Positions 17,681-27,303 of a stretch of DNA of 64,000 nt are shown in pieces (positions within the stretch are counted from its first letter, which is position 1; every line of letters starts with the position of its first letter). The notes under the pieces were generated by a model. It did no database searches, had not been told where the DNA came from, and saw nothing but the letters and a program-made list of their open reading frames with translations. The translations under genes were made by a program, and so were the position numbers. Source of the DNA: Phocaeicola_A sp036804505 (GTDB taxonomy: Bacteria; Bacteroidota; Bacteroidia; Bacteroidales; Bacteroidaceae); the NCBI GenBank assembly GCA_036804505.1, contig DAIRSI010000002.1:1-64000 (forward strand), in the 5' to 3' direction.

Positions 17681-18739
17681 TTATTTTATTTCTTCATCAA
17701 ATACAATTGCTACTTTCCCGCATCTGCCTTCAGCCATCAGCTTGTAGGCCTCCTCGGCATGATCAAGAGTGAAGCGGTTGGTTACCAGTTCCTCTGGATG
17801 AATGTTCCAGCGAACCAGACGTTCCACAAGTTCCTCCATACGCCAGATGTTAGTCACCCAAGAGCCGTAAATGGTTTTCTGCTCATGAATGATATCCGGA
17901 CTCGGATTGAACTCCACCGTCCCTCCTTCTCCAATAAATACAATCTTGCCCCATTTGCGGGTTCCACGGATAGCCAGTTGGCGACCGTAGGTGTTTCCCG
18001 AGCAATCAACGGCTTTCTCCGTACCTTTGCCGCCCGTCAAAGCTTTCACTTTGGCAAGAGCTTCAGCATCCGAGATGAACGCTGCATCGACCAGATTCTT
18101 GGATTTGGCAATATCGATACGTTCCTGGACGGTATCCACGCCGATTACCATGTTGGCACCCATCGCCTTGGCTAGCATACAGGAAGCCAGACCTACCGGT
18201 CCCAGGCCTACTACCAACACAGCGTCATCACCGCTTATTCCTATTTTCTCCAATCCTTCATAGACTGTACCGAATCCGCAAGCTACCTGGGCTCCATCGG
18301 TGTAAGTCAAAGAATCGGGCAAAGCCACCAAATCCTTTTCCTCTGCCAGAAGATATTCGGCCATACCTCCATCACGCTGCCATCCATAGGCACGGCGATA
18401 AGGACTCGTACAGCTAATCATGTATCCGCGACGGCAGTCATTGCAGACTCCACAACCGGAAATGTGATATACGATGACACGGTCACCTTCCTTGAAACGA
18501 CGAAGACCCGGTCCGCACTTTACTATTTGTCCGCATGGCTCATGCCCGCAGATTTTATCTTGATAGCCTTCGGGACCTTTTCCCAGATGCTCTCTGTAGA
18601 TGGCGCGGATATCACTTCCACAAATGGTGGAAGATTTCATTTTCAACAGAACCTCACCATGACCCGGTTCCGGTATTTCAACGTCTTTCAGCACGACAGT
18701 GCTGTTACCCGGCAAGAATGCCGCTTTCATTTTTCCCAT
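17681..18739 (-). CDS. Zinc-dependent alcohol/polyol dehydrogenase (MDR family)
   Basis: 352-residue medium-chain dehydrogenase, NAD(P)-dependent, of the sorbitol/threonine dehydrogenase type. The catalytic zinc ligands lie in STICGSDIR (about residue 40) and CGHEPCG (about 65). The structural zinc Cys cluster is GCGVCNDCRRGYMISC (about 95-110), and the Rossmann motif is VVGLGPVGLAS (about 175-185). The start could be the first Met or the Met three codons later. Middle gene of a three-gene operon; substrate unknown, but the mutarotase-like and aldo-keto reductase neighbours suggest a sugar or sugar alcohol. Confidence 0.88.
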   Translation of the reverse strand: MGKMKAAFLPGNSTVVLKDVEIPEPGHGEVLLKMKSSTICGSDIRAIYREHLGKGPEGYQDKICGHEPCGQIVKCGPGLRRFKEGDRVIVYHISGCGVCNDCRRGYMISCTSPYRRAYGWQRDGGMAEYLLAEEKDLVALPDSLTYTDGAQVACGFGTVYEGLEKIGISGDDAVLVVGLGPVGLASCMLAKAMGANMVIGVDTVQERIDIAKSKNLVDAAFISDAEALAKVKALTGGKGTEKAVDCSGNTYGRQLAIRGTRKWGKIVFIGEGGTVEFNPSPDIIHEQKTIYGSWVTNIWRMEELVERLVRWNIHPEELVTNRFTLDHAEEAYKLMAEGRCGKVAIVFDEEIK

Positions 18740-18757
18740 TTTATTATGATTAATATA

Positions 18758-19801
18758 TTAAATTTTTATCCAAGTTCCATTCTCTTTTTTCCATTCGGCC
18801 AGTTTGCCGTCTTCATCCCAAAGGTCTTCCCATTCGGAACCGCTCCAGGTAAATACCTGTCCTTTGATGAAGCGGCAACCTTTATCGATGTTCCGTATTT
18901 CTTCCATTTCCTCCTCACTTAGCGGATCTTCCGTCACACACTTCAGATTACTGGTATATTTAGGAGGCTTGACGGAAAACGGGATTGGAATCTGTCCTCT
19001 CTGAACAGCCCATTTTATACAAATGATTGCGGGATGAACACCATGTGCTGCAGCAATCTTGCAGATAACAGGATCTTGGATAGGACAAGTGTCCTCGGGT
19101 GTTTTGTCTCTTTCCGGACGGTTGGGCGAGCCTATCGGACAAAAACCTATCGGCTGGATGCCGTGAGACACCACATAATCAAACAGATTCGGCTGCTGGA
19201 AATGCGGATGCAACTCCATTTCGTTACAAGAAGGTTTCAGACGGCAGTCGCGCAAAAGAAGTTCCAGCTTCGGACGTGTCATATTCGATGTTCCGATGTT
19301 ACGCACCAAACCTTTGTCGACAAGCTTCTCCATAGAACGCCACACCTTCATGTACTCTTCGTGAATATAAGGGCGAGCACCCGGATCGCGAGAATCCACC
19401 GTTACGCCCTTGGCATGCGAATTGGGGAACGGCCAATGCACAAGATACAAATCCAGATAGTCCAACTGCAAGTCTTTCAGGGATTGCAGACAGGCACCCT
19501 CTATATCATCATGCTTGTCATTCCATACTTTTGAAGTAATCCACAGTTCTTCACGGCGAACCACACCACTATCGACAAGTCTTTTCAGAACGTTGCCGAT
19601 TTCCTTTTCATTACCATAAACGGAAGCACAGTCGATATGCCGGTAACCAGCTTTCACCGCTCCCTCCACAGCCTGGGCAATGGTCTCATTATCATAATTG
19701 TCGGAGCCAAAAGTACCCAAACCAACAGCCGGCATAAGAGAACCATTATAAAGCTTTCTCTTGGGGACGGCTTGCGGATCAACAGAAAATAATTCGTTCA
19801 T
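18758..19801 (-). CDS. Aldo-keto reductase
   Basis: 347-residue NADPH-dependent reductase with a TIM barrel. Seen directly: VGLGTFGSDNYD near the N-terminus, the catalytic Asp/Tyr pair in HIDCASVYGNEKEIG, DYLDLYLVHWPFP, the active-site His, and NIGTSN. The C-terminus carries an extra piece, WEDLWDEDGKLAEWKKENGTWIKI, beyond the usual cofactor loop. First gene of the operon with the zinc dehydrogenase (18-nt gap). Upstream there is a near-match -7 box around 19832 and a tandem ATTGTCCG repeat at 19853-19868 that might be an operator. Confidence 0.9.
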   Translation of the reverse strand: MNELFSVDPQAVPKRKLYNGSLMPAVGLGTFGSDNYDNETIAQAVEGAVKAGYRHIDCASVYGNEKEIGNVLKRLVDSGVVRREELWITSKVWNDKHDDIEGACLQSLKDLQLDYLDLYLVHWPFPNSHAKGVTVDSRDPGARPYIHEEYMKVWRSMEKLVDKGLVRNIGTSNMTRPKLELLLRDCRLKPSCNEMELHPHFQQPNLFDYVVSHGIQPIGFCPIGSPNRPERDKTPEDTCPIQDPVICKIAAAHGVHPAIICIKWAVQRGQIPIPFSVKPPKYTSNLKCVTEDPLSEEEMEEIRNIDKGCRFIKGQVFTWSGSEWEDLWDEDGKLAEWKKENGTWIKI

Positions 19802-19852
19802 AAACTTTCTACTTTATTTCTTTTCTGTTTGCAAAGGAACAACTATATTTTC

Positions 19853-19868
19853 ATTGTCCGATTGTCCG
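19853..19868. repeat. Tandem ATTGTCCG repeat upstream of the dehydrogenase operon
   Basis: Two immediately adjacent copies of ATTGTCCG, about 55 nt before the aldo-keto reductase start and just upstream of a promoter-like CAAAGGAA. Possible operator half-sites. Confidence 0.4.
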
Positions 19869-19902
19869 ATTTCGACATTTGATGATACATTATCTGTATA
19901 TT

Positions 19903-20556
19903 TTATACAGCCCTGGTAGATGCTGAAGTAACCACATCTACCGGCAGATTGCCTTCCACCTTAATGAACTTACTGCCGGGAACCCCGCAGACTTCACATT
20001 TCACGGGAACCTTGTCGGCATACATAAACCCACATTCGGGACAAACAAAGTAAATCAGCGGAATATTGGAAGGGGTGGTTATATTACCCAACGCCCTTTT
20101 ATATAAGAAAGCATGGCTCTGTTCGGCCTTCTGTGCAAAGTCAAAGCTTTTCACGGCATCCTTCACACCCTCATCTTGAGCGTCTTTAATAAACTTAGGA
20201 TACATTTGGGCAGCCTCATAAGTTTCTCCATTGATTGCCTCCTTCAGATTCTGTGCAGTGGTGAGCACCGAATAAGTACCTTCATTGGGCTCGTAATTCT
20301 TCACACCAAGAGCGGCCAGCACTTTCTGATGATTATTCAAATGAATGGTTTCGGCCCGTACAGCCGCCCTGAACAATGCCTGAACACTATAATTATGCTC
20401 TTCGCCTGCCTTTTCTGCCCATGCCGCATATTTCTCGGCCGCAGTGGCTTCACCGTCAATGGCTGCCTTCAGATTGGCAATCGTTTTGTCTTGCGAACTG
20501 CAAGAAGAAAAAACGGCAAGAAGAACAACCGATACTATAAATACTAAATGCTTCAT
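19903..20556 (-). CDS. Rubrerythrin-like lipoprotein
   Basis: Diiron peroxide-scavenging protein, here exported. I start at MKHLVFIVSVVLLAVFSSCSS, a lipoprotein signal with the lipobox Cys at about residue 18; the longer frame has an unlikely leader. The ferritin-like domain shows paired Glu motifs (DGEATAAEKYAAWA and RAETIHLNNHQKV, then NGETYEAAQ and AEQSHAFLY). The C-terminal rubredoxin-like domain shows CPECGFMY and CEVCGVPG, with all four Cys present. About 217 residues. Rubrerythrins are usually cytoplasmic, so the lipobox places this one in the cell envelope. Transcribed divergently from the RND operon. Confidence 0.9.
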   Translation of the reverse strand: MKHLVFIVSVVLLAVFSSCSSQDKTIANLKAAIDGEATAAEKYAAWAEKAGEEHNYSVQALFRAAVRAETIHLNNHQKVLAALGVKNYEPNEGTYSVLTTAQNLKEAINGETYEAAQMYPKFIKDAQDEGVKDAVKSFDFAQKAEQSHAFLYKRALGNITTPSNIPLIYFVCPECGFMYADKVPVKCEVCGVPGSKFIKVEGNLPVDVVTSASTRAV

Positions 20557-20670
20557 AATACTCAATGTTTTTAGAATGGTTTCAGTCGGTAAATATACAA
20601 ATAATAATGAAAAGACAAGGCAAACAGGCGAAGATATGTTGCGACATAACAAAAAAAAACATTCAATTCG

Positions 20671-20702
20671 TTTCTTTCTCCATTTGAATTATTTTACCTT
20701 TG
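20671..20702 (+). promoter_or_regulatory. Promoter of the RND operon, likely leaderless
   Basis: TACCTTTG (20695-20702) is a perfect -7 box; 20 nt upstream is TTTC (20671-20674), one base from the -33 consensus. The ATG follows only 4 nt after the box, so transcription should begin at or within a base or two of the start codon. Confidence 0.65.
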
Positions 20703-20706
20703 CAAT

Positions 20707-21036
20707 ATGAAAAAGAAACTACGCTGTATAATAGGATTTTTGCTAATAGTCCTGTATCTAGGCTATTACGGAGGTACTACGCTCTTTTTCCACACGCACC
20801 AGACTCCATATGGAACCATAATACATTCCCATCCTTTCAAGACAGCGCATTCCCACACAATACCGGCCTACATTACCCTATCCATTCTGTCAACGGTTTT
20901 GTTTCTTTCCGCCACAATCGCATTCTTCGAGACCTTTCTTTACAAAATAAGAATCGTCGGGACAGATAAATATTATAGAGACTATTCATCAAATTCAAAA
21001 CATTCTAATTTACGTGGTCCTCCCCAGCTACAATAA
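20707..21036 (+). CDS. Small His-rich membrane protein heading the RND operon
   Basis: 109 residues, family not recognised. An N-terminal hydrophobic segment (CIIGFLLIVLYLGYYGG) is followed by a periplasm-facing stretch rich in His (HTHQ, HSHPF, HSHT within about 25 residues). A second transmembrane segment (AYITLSILSTVLFLSATIAF) and a short charged tail come next. The His cluster between two membrane helices suggests metal binding, which fits the heavy-metal-type RND genes starting 58 nt downstream. The ATG lies only 4 nt after a consensus -7 box and no later Met exists in the N-terminal region, so the message is probably leaderless. Confidence 0.7.
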   Translation: MKKKLRCIIGFLLIVLYLGYYGGTTLFFHTHQTPYGTIIHSHPFKTAHSHTIPAYITLSILSTVLFLSATIAFFETFLYKIRIVGTDKYYRDYSSNSKHSNLRGPPQLQ

Positions 21037-21094
21037 TTCATTTATTTTTATAAAGAACTATTGATATATATCGATCATTTCAAAATTAGAATCC

Positions 21095-22204
21095 ATGAAA
21101 AAATACTATATTGGCCTGGTATTGGCTATTATAGTAGCTTCTTCCTGTCAAAGAACAAAAGATTCCAGGAGCAATCAGGAATATTATGTAGAAGGAGATA
21201 CTATATGCATATCACAACAATCGCGATTAATAAAAAAACTGAAAATTGAAAAGACCTCATTACAGAGTTACTGTCCCGTATTCACCGCATCCGGAGTGGT
21301 GCAAGCCATTCCGAGCAACTACGCTAAAATAGCGTCTCCTTTTTCGGGACGAATCACAAAATCATTCATACATCTCGGACAAAAGATTTCGGCCGGATCG
21401 CCTATTTTCGAAATCAGTTCACCCGATTTCTACGAAGCCGTGAAGAACTACTTTCAGGCCAAACAAGAAACACGGGCTGCCTATATCAACCTCTTACGTG
21501 AAAAAGATTTGGTTAATAATAAGGTGGGTGCCGTGAAAGATCTGGAAGAGACAGAACTTGACTATGAGATGAAAAAGAAGAATTATGAAAATGCCAAAGC
21601 AGCTCTGTCCGTATATCATTTGTCGCCCCAACAATTGGTCTTGGGAAAGCCACTTGTTGTACGCTCTCCGATAGCGGGTGAGGTTGTAGAAAACAATATT
21701 GTCATAGGTCAATATCTGAAAGATGACGCTGAACCGATAGCAACCGTCGCCAATTTGAACAAAGTATGGATGGTGGCCCATGTAAAGGAAAAAGACATCA
21801 ATATGATCCGTAGTTTGTCATCTGTAGGTATAACTCTGGTATCCATGCCCGAGAAGGAAATCCAAGGAAGGATATTCAATATAGGACAGCTGATGGATGA
21901 AGACACTCATTCTGTAAAAGTAATCATTGAGTGTAACAACTCCGGGAAGCTCATGAAACCGGGCATGTATGGGAATGTCAAGTTATCCGACAAATCCATT
22001 CAAAAGATTTTATTGCCATCTTCAGCCATTCTGCAAGAGGAAAACTATACATACGTATATGTCAGGACAGATGAAGGGAAATACGTCAAACGGCAAATAA
22101 ATATTGTAACAGTTCCTGATAAAAAGGTAGCTGTTATTTCCGGTTTGAATGCCGGAGAATATGTGATAACAAAAGGAGCCTTTTATTTGAACGATATTTT
22201 ATAA
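21095..22204 (+). CDS. RND efflux periplasmic adaptor lipoprotein (CusB/CzcB-type)
   Basis: 369-residue membrane-fusion subunit linking the inner-membrane pump to the outer-membrane channel. It begins with a lipoprotein signal (VASSCQR, lipobox Cys at about residue 19). The barrel-sandwich halves are seen in GRITKSFIHLGQKISAGSPIFEISS and VVRSPIAGEVVENNIVIGQYLK, separated by a helical hairpin (about residues 110-180), then the beta-barrel and membrane-proximal domains ending GLNAGEYVITKGAFYLND. The short hairpin fits metal-efflux adaptors. It is followed after 3 nt by the pump gene. Confidence 0.9.
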   Translation: MKKYYIGLVLAIIVASSCQRTKDSRSNQEYYVEGDTICISQQSRLIKKLKIEKTSLQSYCPVFTASGVVQAIPSNYAKIASPFSGRITKSFIHLGQKISAGSPIFEISSPDFYEAVKNYFQAKQETRAAYINLLREKDLVNNKVGAVKDLEETELDYEMKKKNYENAKAALSVYHLSPQQLVLGKPLVVRSPIAGEVVENNIVIGQYLKDDAEPIATVANLNKVWMVAHVKEKDINMIRSLSSVGITLVSMPEKEIQGRIFNIGQLMDEDTHSVKVIIECNNSGKLMKPGMYGNVKLSDKSIQKILLPSSAILQEENYTYVYVRTDEGKYVKRQINIVTVPDKKVAVISGLNAGEYVITKGAFYLNDIL

Positions 22205-22207
22205 CCC

Positions 22208-25200
22208 ATGAGAAAACTTATTGAACTGGCTTTCCATCGTCGGGGACTGATGATGGTGGCCTTCTGTTTCATTGCAGCTATTGGATATTATTCATGGAAA
22301 CAATTGTCAATCGATGCATATCCTGACATTGCAGATGTTACCGTGCAGGTAATCACCCAAGTTCCTGGACTTGCAGCCGAGGAAATAGAACAACAAATCA
22401 CGATACCTATTGAACGTGCTCTGAACGGACTTCCGGGAACAACCGTCATGAGAAGCAGAAGTTCCTTCGGCATTTCCACCATCATATTGGTTTTTGAAGA
22501 TGGCGTAGATGACTATTGGGCAAGGCAAAGAGTGCAAGAAAGGCTTTCCGATGTGGAATTGCCTTATGGCGCATCGCCCTCACTCAATCCTCTCACATCG
22601 CCAATCGGTGAAATATACCGGTACGTCGTGGAAAGCAAGAACCACGATTTGAGAGAATTGACGGATATCAACAAATGGATAATCATTCCGCGTCTCAAGC
22701 AGGTAGTCGGCATTGCCGACGTAAGCAACTTTGGTGGCATAACAACCCAATACCAAATAGAAATTGATCCGCATAAGATGGAGCAATATGGCGTCACCTA
22801 TCCGGACATTAAAGAAGTCATAGAGAAGAACAATATCAATGCAGGCGGAAGCATACTGCAACAAGGCGACTTGAGTTATGTGATTCGAGGCATTGGATTG
22901 GTAAAAAACCTCAATGACCTGGGGAAAATAGTTATCAGTTCAAAGAATGGCGTTCCTGTTTACATCAATGACATCGGAACACTCAAATATGGAAATTTGG
23001 AACGGAAGGGTATTCTCGGATTTTCCAGCGACAGCACCAGTATGTCCGACGGAGTGGAGGGAATAGTCCAAATGCTTCGCTTTCAAAACCCCTCTAAAGT
23101 GCTCGATGGAATACATTCTGCCGTCAGTGAATTAAACTCAGGTGAATTGCCCGAAGGCGTGACCATCCATCCATTTGTCGATCGTACCACTCTAGTCGAT
23201 ACTACCCTCCATACTGTTTCGCGCACTCTCCTCGAGGGCATGGCTCTGGTACTTCTCATCTTGTTTGTATTCCTGCGCAACTGGAAAGGAGCAGCAATCG
23301 TAGCTGCTACAATCCCTTTGTCACTGCTCATCGCTTTCATCTTAATGCATATCACCGGCATTCCGGCCAATTTGCTCTCATTGGGAGCCATAGACTTCGG
23401 TATTCTTGTAGACGGTTCCATCGTCATGATGGAGACCATCCTGAAAAAGAGAGAGAGCAAACCTCTCGTATCTCTTGATGAAACGACCATTCTGAAAAGG
23501 ACTTTGGAAGTGGCGCGTCCCATTCTGTTTTCAACGCTCATCATTATCACTGCATATCTACCTCTCTTCACTTTTCAACACATCGAGAAAAAGCTTTTCA
23601 CCCCTATGGCCTATACAGTGGGCTATGCATTGATTGGTGCCTTGTGCGTTTCATTTCTTCTCACACCGGGTCTTTCATTCATGTCATACCGTGCGCCGGG
23701 CAAAATGAATCACAACAAATGGCTTGAGAAATTGTCCGACATATATCACAAGCAAACAATCAAAATTCTTGAAAGGCCCAAGAAAGTGTGGAAACCTCTT
23801 GTCATCATACTAATTCTGGCGATAGGATTGAGCTGGGCTGTAGGAAAAGACTTCCTTCCTCCTTTGGACGAAGGTTCCATTTGGGTACAAATGCAACTTC
23901 CTCCGGGCATTTCACTTGAGAAATCAAAACAAATGGCCGCCGACTTCAGAAAAGAAATAAAAACATTCAAGGAAGTATCCTATGTGATGACACAAGTGGG
24001 ACGAGACGATGAAGGTACCGATGCCTTTTCTTTATCCCATGTGGAATGCTGTATAGGTCTGAAACCGTACGACTCATGGGAAAGCGGACGAACAAAGACA
24101 GAACTGATTGAAGCTATGTCCGACAAATTGAAAAAAATGCCCGGATATTCAGTTGGTTTCTCGCAACCGATTCTCGATATGGTTATGGACCAGATAGCCG
24201 GTGCACACAGTGACCTTGCCTTGAAAATCTATGGAGATGACTTGAAAGAAATACGCCGCATCAGCGAACAAATAGTCGGTACCGTAAAGAATATCAAAGG
24301 CGCAGAAGATGTCACAATCGATCAGGAGCCTCCTTTGCCGCAACTTCAGATCATAGCCGACCGTGACAAGATAGCCCTGTACGGATTGAATATATCCGAC
24401 GTGGCCAGTATGATTGAAATGGCCATCGGAGGAACTCCGGTCTCTGAAATCTTTGTAGGAAGCAAATCCTACGATGTCACCTGCAAATTGAATCCCGAGA
24501 GCAGAAATACTCCTGAAAAGATCGGGAATCTGCTGTTGACGTCAGATTCAGGAATAAAAGTACCCTTGTCCCAAGTGGCAACAATCAAAATGACCACAGG
24601 AGCCAGTTGCATCTCCCGCGAAATGAACAAGCGTCATCTTACGATACGTATCAATCTGCGTGGCACAGATCTGACGTCCTTCCTGAAAAAAGCCAACAGT
24701 GAAATAAACAGCCATATCCCCTATGACAAACAGAAATTCCATCTGCAATGGGCAGGACAGTTCCAGAACCAGCAACGTGCCTATAAAAAACTGGCAGTGG
24801 TTATTCCTTTGACATTAGGCATTATGTTGCTCTTGCTCTTTGCTGCTTTCGGTAAATTCCGGCAAGCTCTGCTGCAGATGAGTGTTATTCCACTAGCCCT
24901 GTTCGGCGGCATGCTTGCCCTTAATCTCAGAGGAATGACCCTCAATGTATCTTCGGCTGTAGGATTCATAGCTCTCATCGGCGTAGCCATTCAAAACGGA
25001 GTCATCATGGTCTCGCACATCAACAACCTCCGAAAAAAAGGACTCACCCTGTACGATGCCGTATCCCAAGGAAGCCTGCATAGATTTCGTCCCATCATCA
25101 TGACTGCCACAGTAGCCATATTGGGACTGTTCCCGGCCTCTGTCACGACAGGCATCGGCTCGGATGTGCAGCGTCCTCTTGCCACGGTAATCGTGTACGG

Positions 25201-25336
25201 ATTATTGTTTTCTACAATCATCACTCTCTACATATTGCCGGCCCTGTACTATCTGATAGAGAAAAAATCTGAAGACAAATTACACCCAACCCATTCAAAA
25301 ACAGAATATAATAATGACAACAATATCGACATATAA
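22208..25336 (+). CDS. Heavy-metal-type RND efflux pump (CzcA/CusA family)
   Basis: 1042-residue proton-driven inner-membrane pump of the HME-RND subfamily. Twelve membrane helices with two large periplasmic loops are evident. The N-terminal DAYPDIADVTVQV and PGLAAEEIEQQIT stretches and the TM4 signature GAIDFGILVDGSIVMMET with its two Asp are typical of CzcA-like cation pumps. Whether it exports Zn/Co/Cd or Cu/Ag cannot be settled here. Its 3' end overlaps the TolC gene by 23 nt, and it follows the adaptor after 3 nt, so all four genes form one operon. Confidence 0.92.
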   Translation: MRKLIELAFHRRGLMMVAFCFIAAIGYYSWKQLSIDAYPDIADVTVQVITQVPGLAAEEIEQQITIPIERALNGLPGTTVMRSRSSFGISTIILVFEDGVDDYWARQRVQERLSDVELPYGASPSLNPLTSPIGEIYRYVVESKNHDLRELTDINKWIIIPRLKQVVGIADVSNFGGITTQYQIEIDPHKMEQYGVTYPDIKEVIEKNNINAGGSILQQGDLSYVIRGIGLVKNLNDLGKIVISSKNGVPVYINDIGTLKYGNLERKGILGFSSDSTSMSDGVEGIVQMLRFQNPSKVLDGIHSAVSELNSGELPEGVTIHPFVDRTTLVDTTLHTVSRTLLEGMALVLLILFVFLRNWKGAAIVAATIPLSLLIAFILMHITGIPANLLSLGAIDFGILVDGSIVMMETILKKRESKPLVSLDETTILKRTLEVARPILFSTLIIITAYLPLFTFQHIEKKLFTPMAYTVGYALIGALCVSFLLTPGLSFMSYRAPGKMNHNKWLEKLSDIYHKQTIKILERPKKVWKPLVIILILAIGLSWAVGKDFLPPLDEGSIWVQMQLPPGISLEKSKQMAADFRKEIKTFKEVSYVMTQVGRDDEGTDAFSLSHVECCIGLKPYDSWESGRTKTELIEAMSDKLKKMPGYSVGFSQPILDMVMDQIAGAHSDLALKIYGDDLKEIRRISEQIVGTVKNIKGAEDVTIDQEPPLPQLQIIADRDKIALYGLNISDVASMIEMAIGGTPVSEIFVGSKSYDVTCKLNPESRNTPEKIGNLLLTSDSGIKVPLSQVATIKMTTGASCISREMNKRHLTIRINLRGTDLTSFLKKANSEINSHIPYDKQKFHLQWAGQFQNQQRAYKKLAVVIPLTLGIMLLLLFAAFGKFRQALLQMSVIPLALFGGMLALNLRGMTLNVSSAVGFIALIGVAIQNGVIMVSHINNLRKKGLTLYDAVSQGSLHRFRPIIMTATVAILGLFPASVTTGIGSDVQRPLATVIVYGLLFSTIITLYILPALYYLIEKKSEDKLHPTHSKTEYNNDNNIDI

Positions 25337-26591
25337 AATAATATCGGCCATTGGGCTACTCGCCCTATTGCCGATTGCAATATTTGCCCAAAACCGTCAG
25401 AGAGTCCTGACATTCGGGACATTCATGGAAAAAGTAGATTCCGGCAATTTGGAATACGCGGCCCAAAAACTGAATCTCGACATTGCCAAAGCCGGAATTA
25501 TTGCCGCCAAGGTAAGGAATAATCCCGAAATAGGATTCAGTTATTTTAATAACGAACAGTCAAAAAAGCAAATGGGATACGGAGGTTCCATATCCCTTTC
25601 GCAAACCCTCACCTTTGGAAAAAGATCAGCTGCAATAGATTTGGCAAGAAGCAACAACGAACTGACGGCAGCCCTTCTGTCCGATTATCTAAGGAACCTG
25701 CATGCCGATGCAGCCGTTTCCTATTATGAAGCCCTGAAGCAAAAGGAACTGTACCTTGTCAAATTGGATGCCTACCAAAGGATAAACGAACTGGCACAAT
25801 CCGACAGCATACGGGCAGCGAAAGGTATCATTACAGGAATAGATGCCATACAAAGCAAAGTGGAAGCCGGACTTGCACACAATGAACTCATCCAGGCAAA
25901 ATCAGAGATGAACAGAGCTTTGAACGAACTGACCTTGTACATGGGAAAAGACATGCGCATACTTCCCCTTAAGTTTGAAGGTGACCTGAAACTTGCATAC
26001 AGAGATTTCCAACTGTCGGAGCTGATTGAAGTAGGAAAAATGCAAAGAGCCGATTTGATGGCAGCCCTGCAAAACATCGATGTTGCCAAAAAAGAAGTGA
26101 AAGTGGCCCAACGGGAAAACAATTCGGACATCACGGTCTCCCTGGAAGCGGGACATAACTATGAAGTCAAAAACGAAATAGCTCCTGCCCCGGCATTTAA
26201 CAGCATTTCAGCAGGTATCTCCCTTCCCTTGCCCTTTTCAAAGCTTAACAAAGGAAATTTGAATGCCGCCAGACAAAGGCTTCATCAAGCTTCATTGATG
26301 TATGACCAAGCTACTCTTCAGGTACAAAATGAAATACTGAACGCTTACGACCAATATGAAACTGCCAACAGACAAGTTCATTCCTTTGAGAAGAATCTTC
26401 TCACTCAATCGTCCGAAGTTCTTAAGGGAAAAACCTATAGTTACAATCGTGGAGAGACTTCTTTGCTGGAGGTTCTAAATGCGCGGCGCACATATGATGA
26501 AGTACAAAGCCAATACTATGAAACCTTATTCAATTTCGGTTCTGCATTGATTGAACTTGAACGCAGTGCCGGCATCTGGGATTTGAAATAA
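25314..26591 (+). CDS. TolC-family outer-membrane efflux channel (CzcC-like)
   Basis: 425 residues with a signal peptide ending IFAQN, then the alternating long helices and strand pairs of the TolC/OEP family (two repeats: KLNLDIAKAGIIAAKVRNNPEIGFSYF and QNIDVAKKEVKVAQRENNSD). The final GETSLLEVLNARRTYDEVQSQYYET is a hallmark of the second repeat. Outer-membrane exit duct of the tripartite pump. The start codon lies 23 nt inside the pump gene in another frame, suggesting translational coupling. Confidence 0.9.
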   Translation: MTTISTYKIISAIGLLALLPIAIFAQNRQRVLTFGTFMEKVDSGNLEYAAQKLNLDIAKAGIIAAKVRNNPEIGFSYFNNEQSKKQMGYGGSISLSQTLTFGKRSAAIDLARSNNELTAALLSDYLRNLHADAAVSYYEALKQKELYLVKLDAYQRINELAQSDSIRAAKGIITGIDAIQSKVEAGLAHNELIQAKSEMNRALNELTLYMGKDMRILPLKFEGDLKLAYRDFQLSELIEVGKMQRADLMAALQNIDVAKKEVKVAQRENNSDITVSLEAGHNYEVKNEIAPAPAFNSISAGISLPLPFSKLNKGNLNAARQRLHQASLMYDQATLQVQNEILNAYDQYETANRQVHSFEKNLLTQSSEVLKGKTYSYNRGETSLLEVLNARRTYDEVQSQYYETLFNFGSALIELERSAGIWDLK

Positions 26592-26626
26592 TATTGAAAA
26601 GCTGGAGAAGAATCATTTTTTTGCAC

Positions 26627-26634
26627 TATCTTTG
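26627..26634 (+). promoter_or_regulatory. Promoter -7 box upstream of recR
   Basis: TATCTTTG matches the -7 consensus 33 nt before the recR start. The -33 element is not clear. Confidence 0.5.
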
Positions 26635-26667
26635 CCGATGTAAGAAAAAGTTATTACTGAAAAGTAA

Positions 26668-27285
26668 ATGAGCAATCAATATCCGTCAGTCTTGTTGGAA
26701 AAGGCAGTCAACGAATTTGCCAAGCTTCCCGGCATCGGCAGAAAGACTGCCATGAGACTGGTTCTGCATCTGCTCCGGCAGGAAACAGAATCAGTGGAAT
26801 CCTTTGGCAATGCCATCATCACCCTGAAGCGTGAAGTGAAGTATTGCAAGGTGTGCCACAACATTTCGGACACGGATGTATGCAACATCTGTTCCAACCC
26901 TATGAGGGATGCCAATACCGTCTGCGTGGTGGAGAATGTACAGGATGTACTCGCCGTTGAGAATACCCAGCAATACAGAGGGCTTTATCATGTTCTCGGC
27001 GGAGTCATCTCCCCGATGGACGGCATCGGCCCCAATGATCTGGAAATAGACAGCCTCGTGAAAAGAATTGCCGAAGGAGAAGTAAAGGAGGTGATTCTGG
27101 CTCTCAGTTCCACAATGGAAGGTGACACCACCAATTTCTTCATCTACAGGAAGCTGTCGCAATTCAACATCCGTCTGTCCGTCATTGCACGAGGCATTTC
27201 CATCGGCGACGAACTTCAATATACCGATGAAGTTACGCTAGGACGTTCCATCATTAACAGGACTTTGTTCACAGGAAAAGATTAA
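26668..27285 (+). CDS. recR: Recombination protein RecR
   Basis: 205-residue RecR, which acts with RecO (and RecF) to load RecA on gapped DNA. Order: N-terminal helix-hairpin-helix (LPGIGRKTAMRL), a C4 zinc finger (CKVCHNISDTDVCNIC), the Toprim domain (VCVVENVQDVLAVE, YHVLGGVISPMDGIGP) and the C-terminal Walker-B-like region (VILALSSTMEGDTT). Full length, all Cys present. Followed after 18 nt by a small membrane protein and an acetyltransferase gene, probably cotranscribed. Confidence 0.97.
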   Translation: MSNQYPSVLLEKAVNEFAKLPGIGRKTAMRLVLHLLRQETESVESFGNAIITLKREVKYCKVCHNISDTDVCNICSNPMRDANTVCVVENVQDVLAVENTQQYRGLYHVLGGVISPMDGIGPNDLEIDSLVKRIAEGEVKEVILALSSTMEGDTTNFFIYRKLSQFNIRLSVIARGISIGDELQYTDEVTLGRSIINRTLFTGKD

Positions 27286-27303
27286 TCACCAAAAAAGATA
27301 AAT

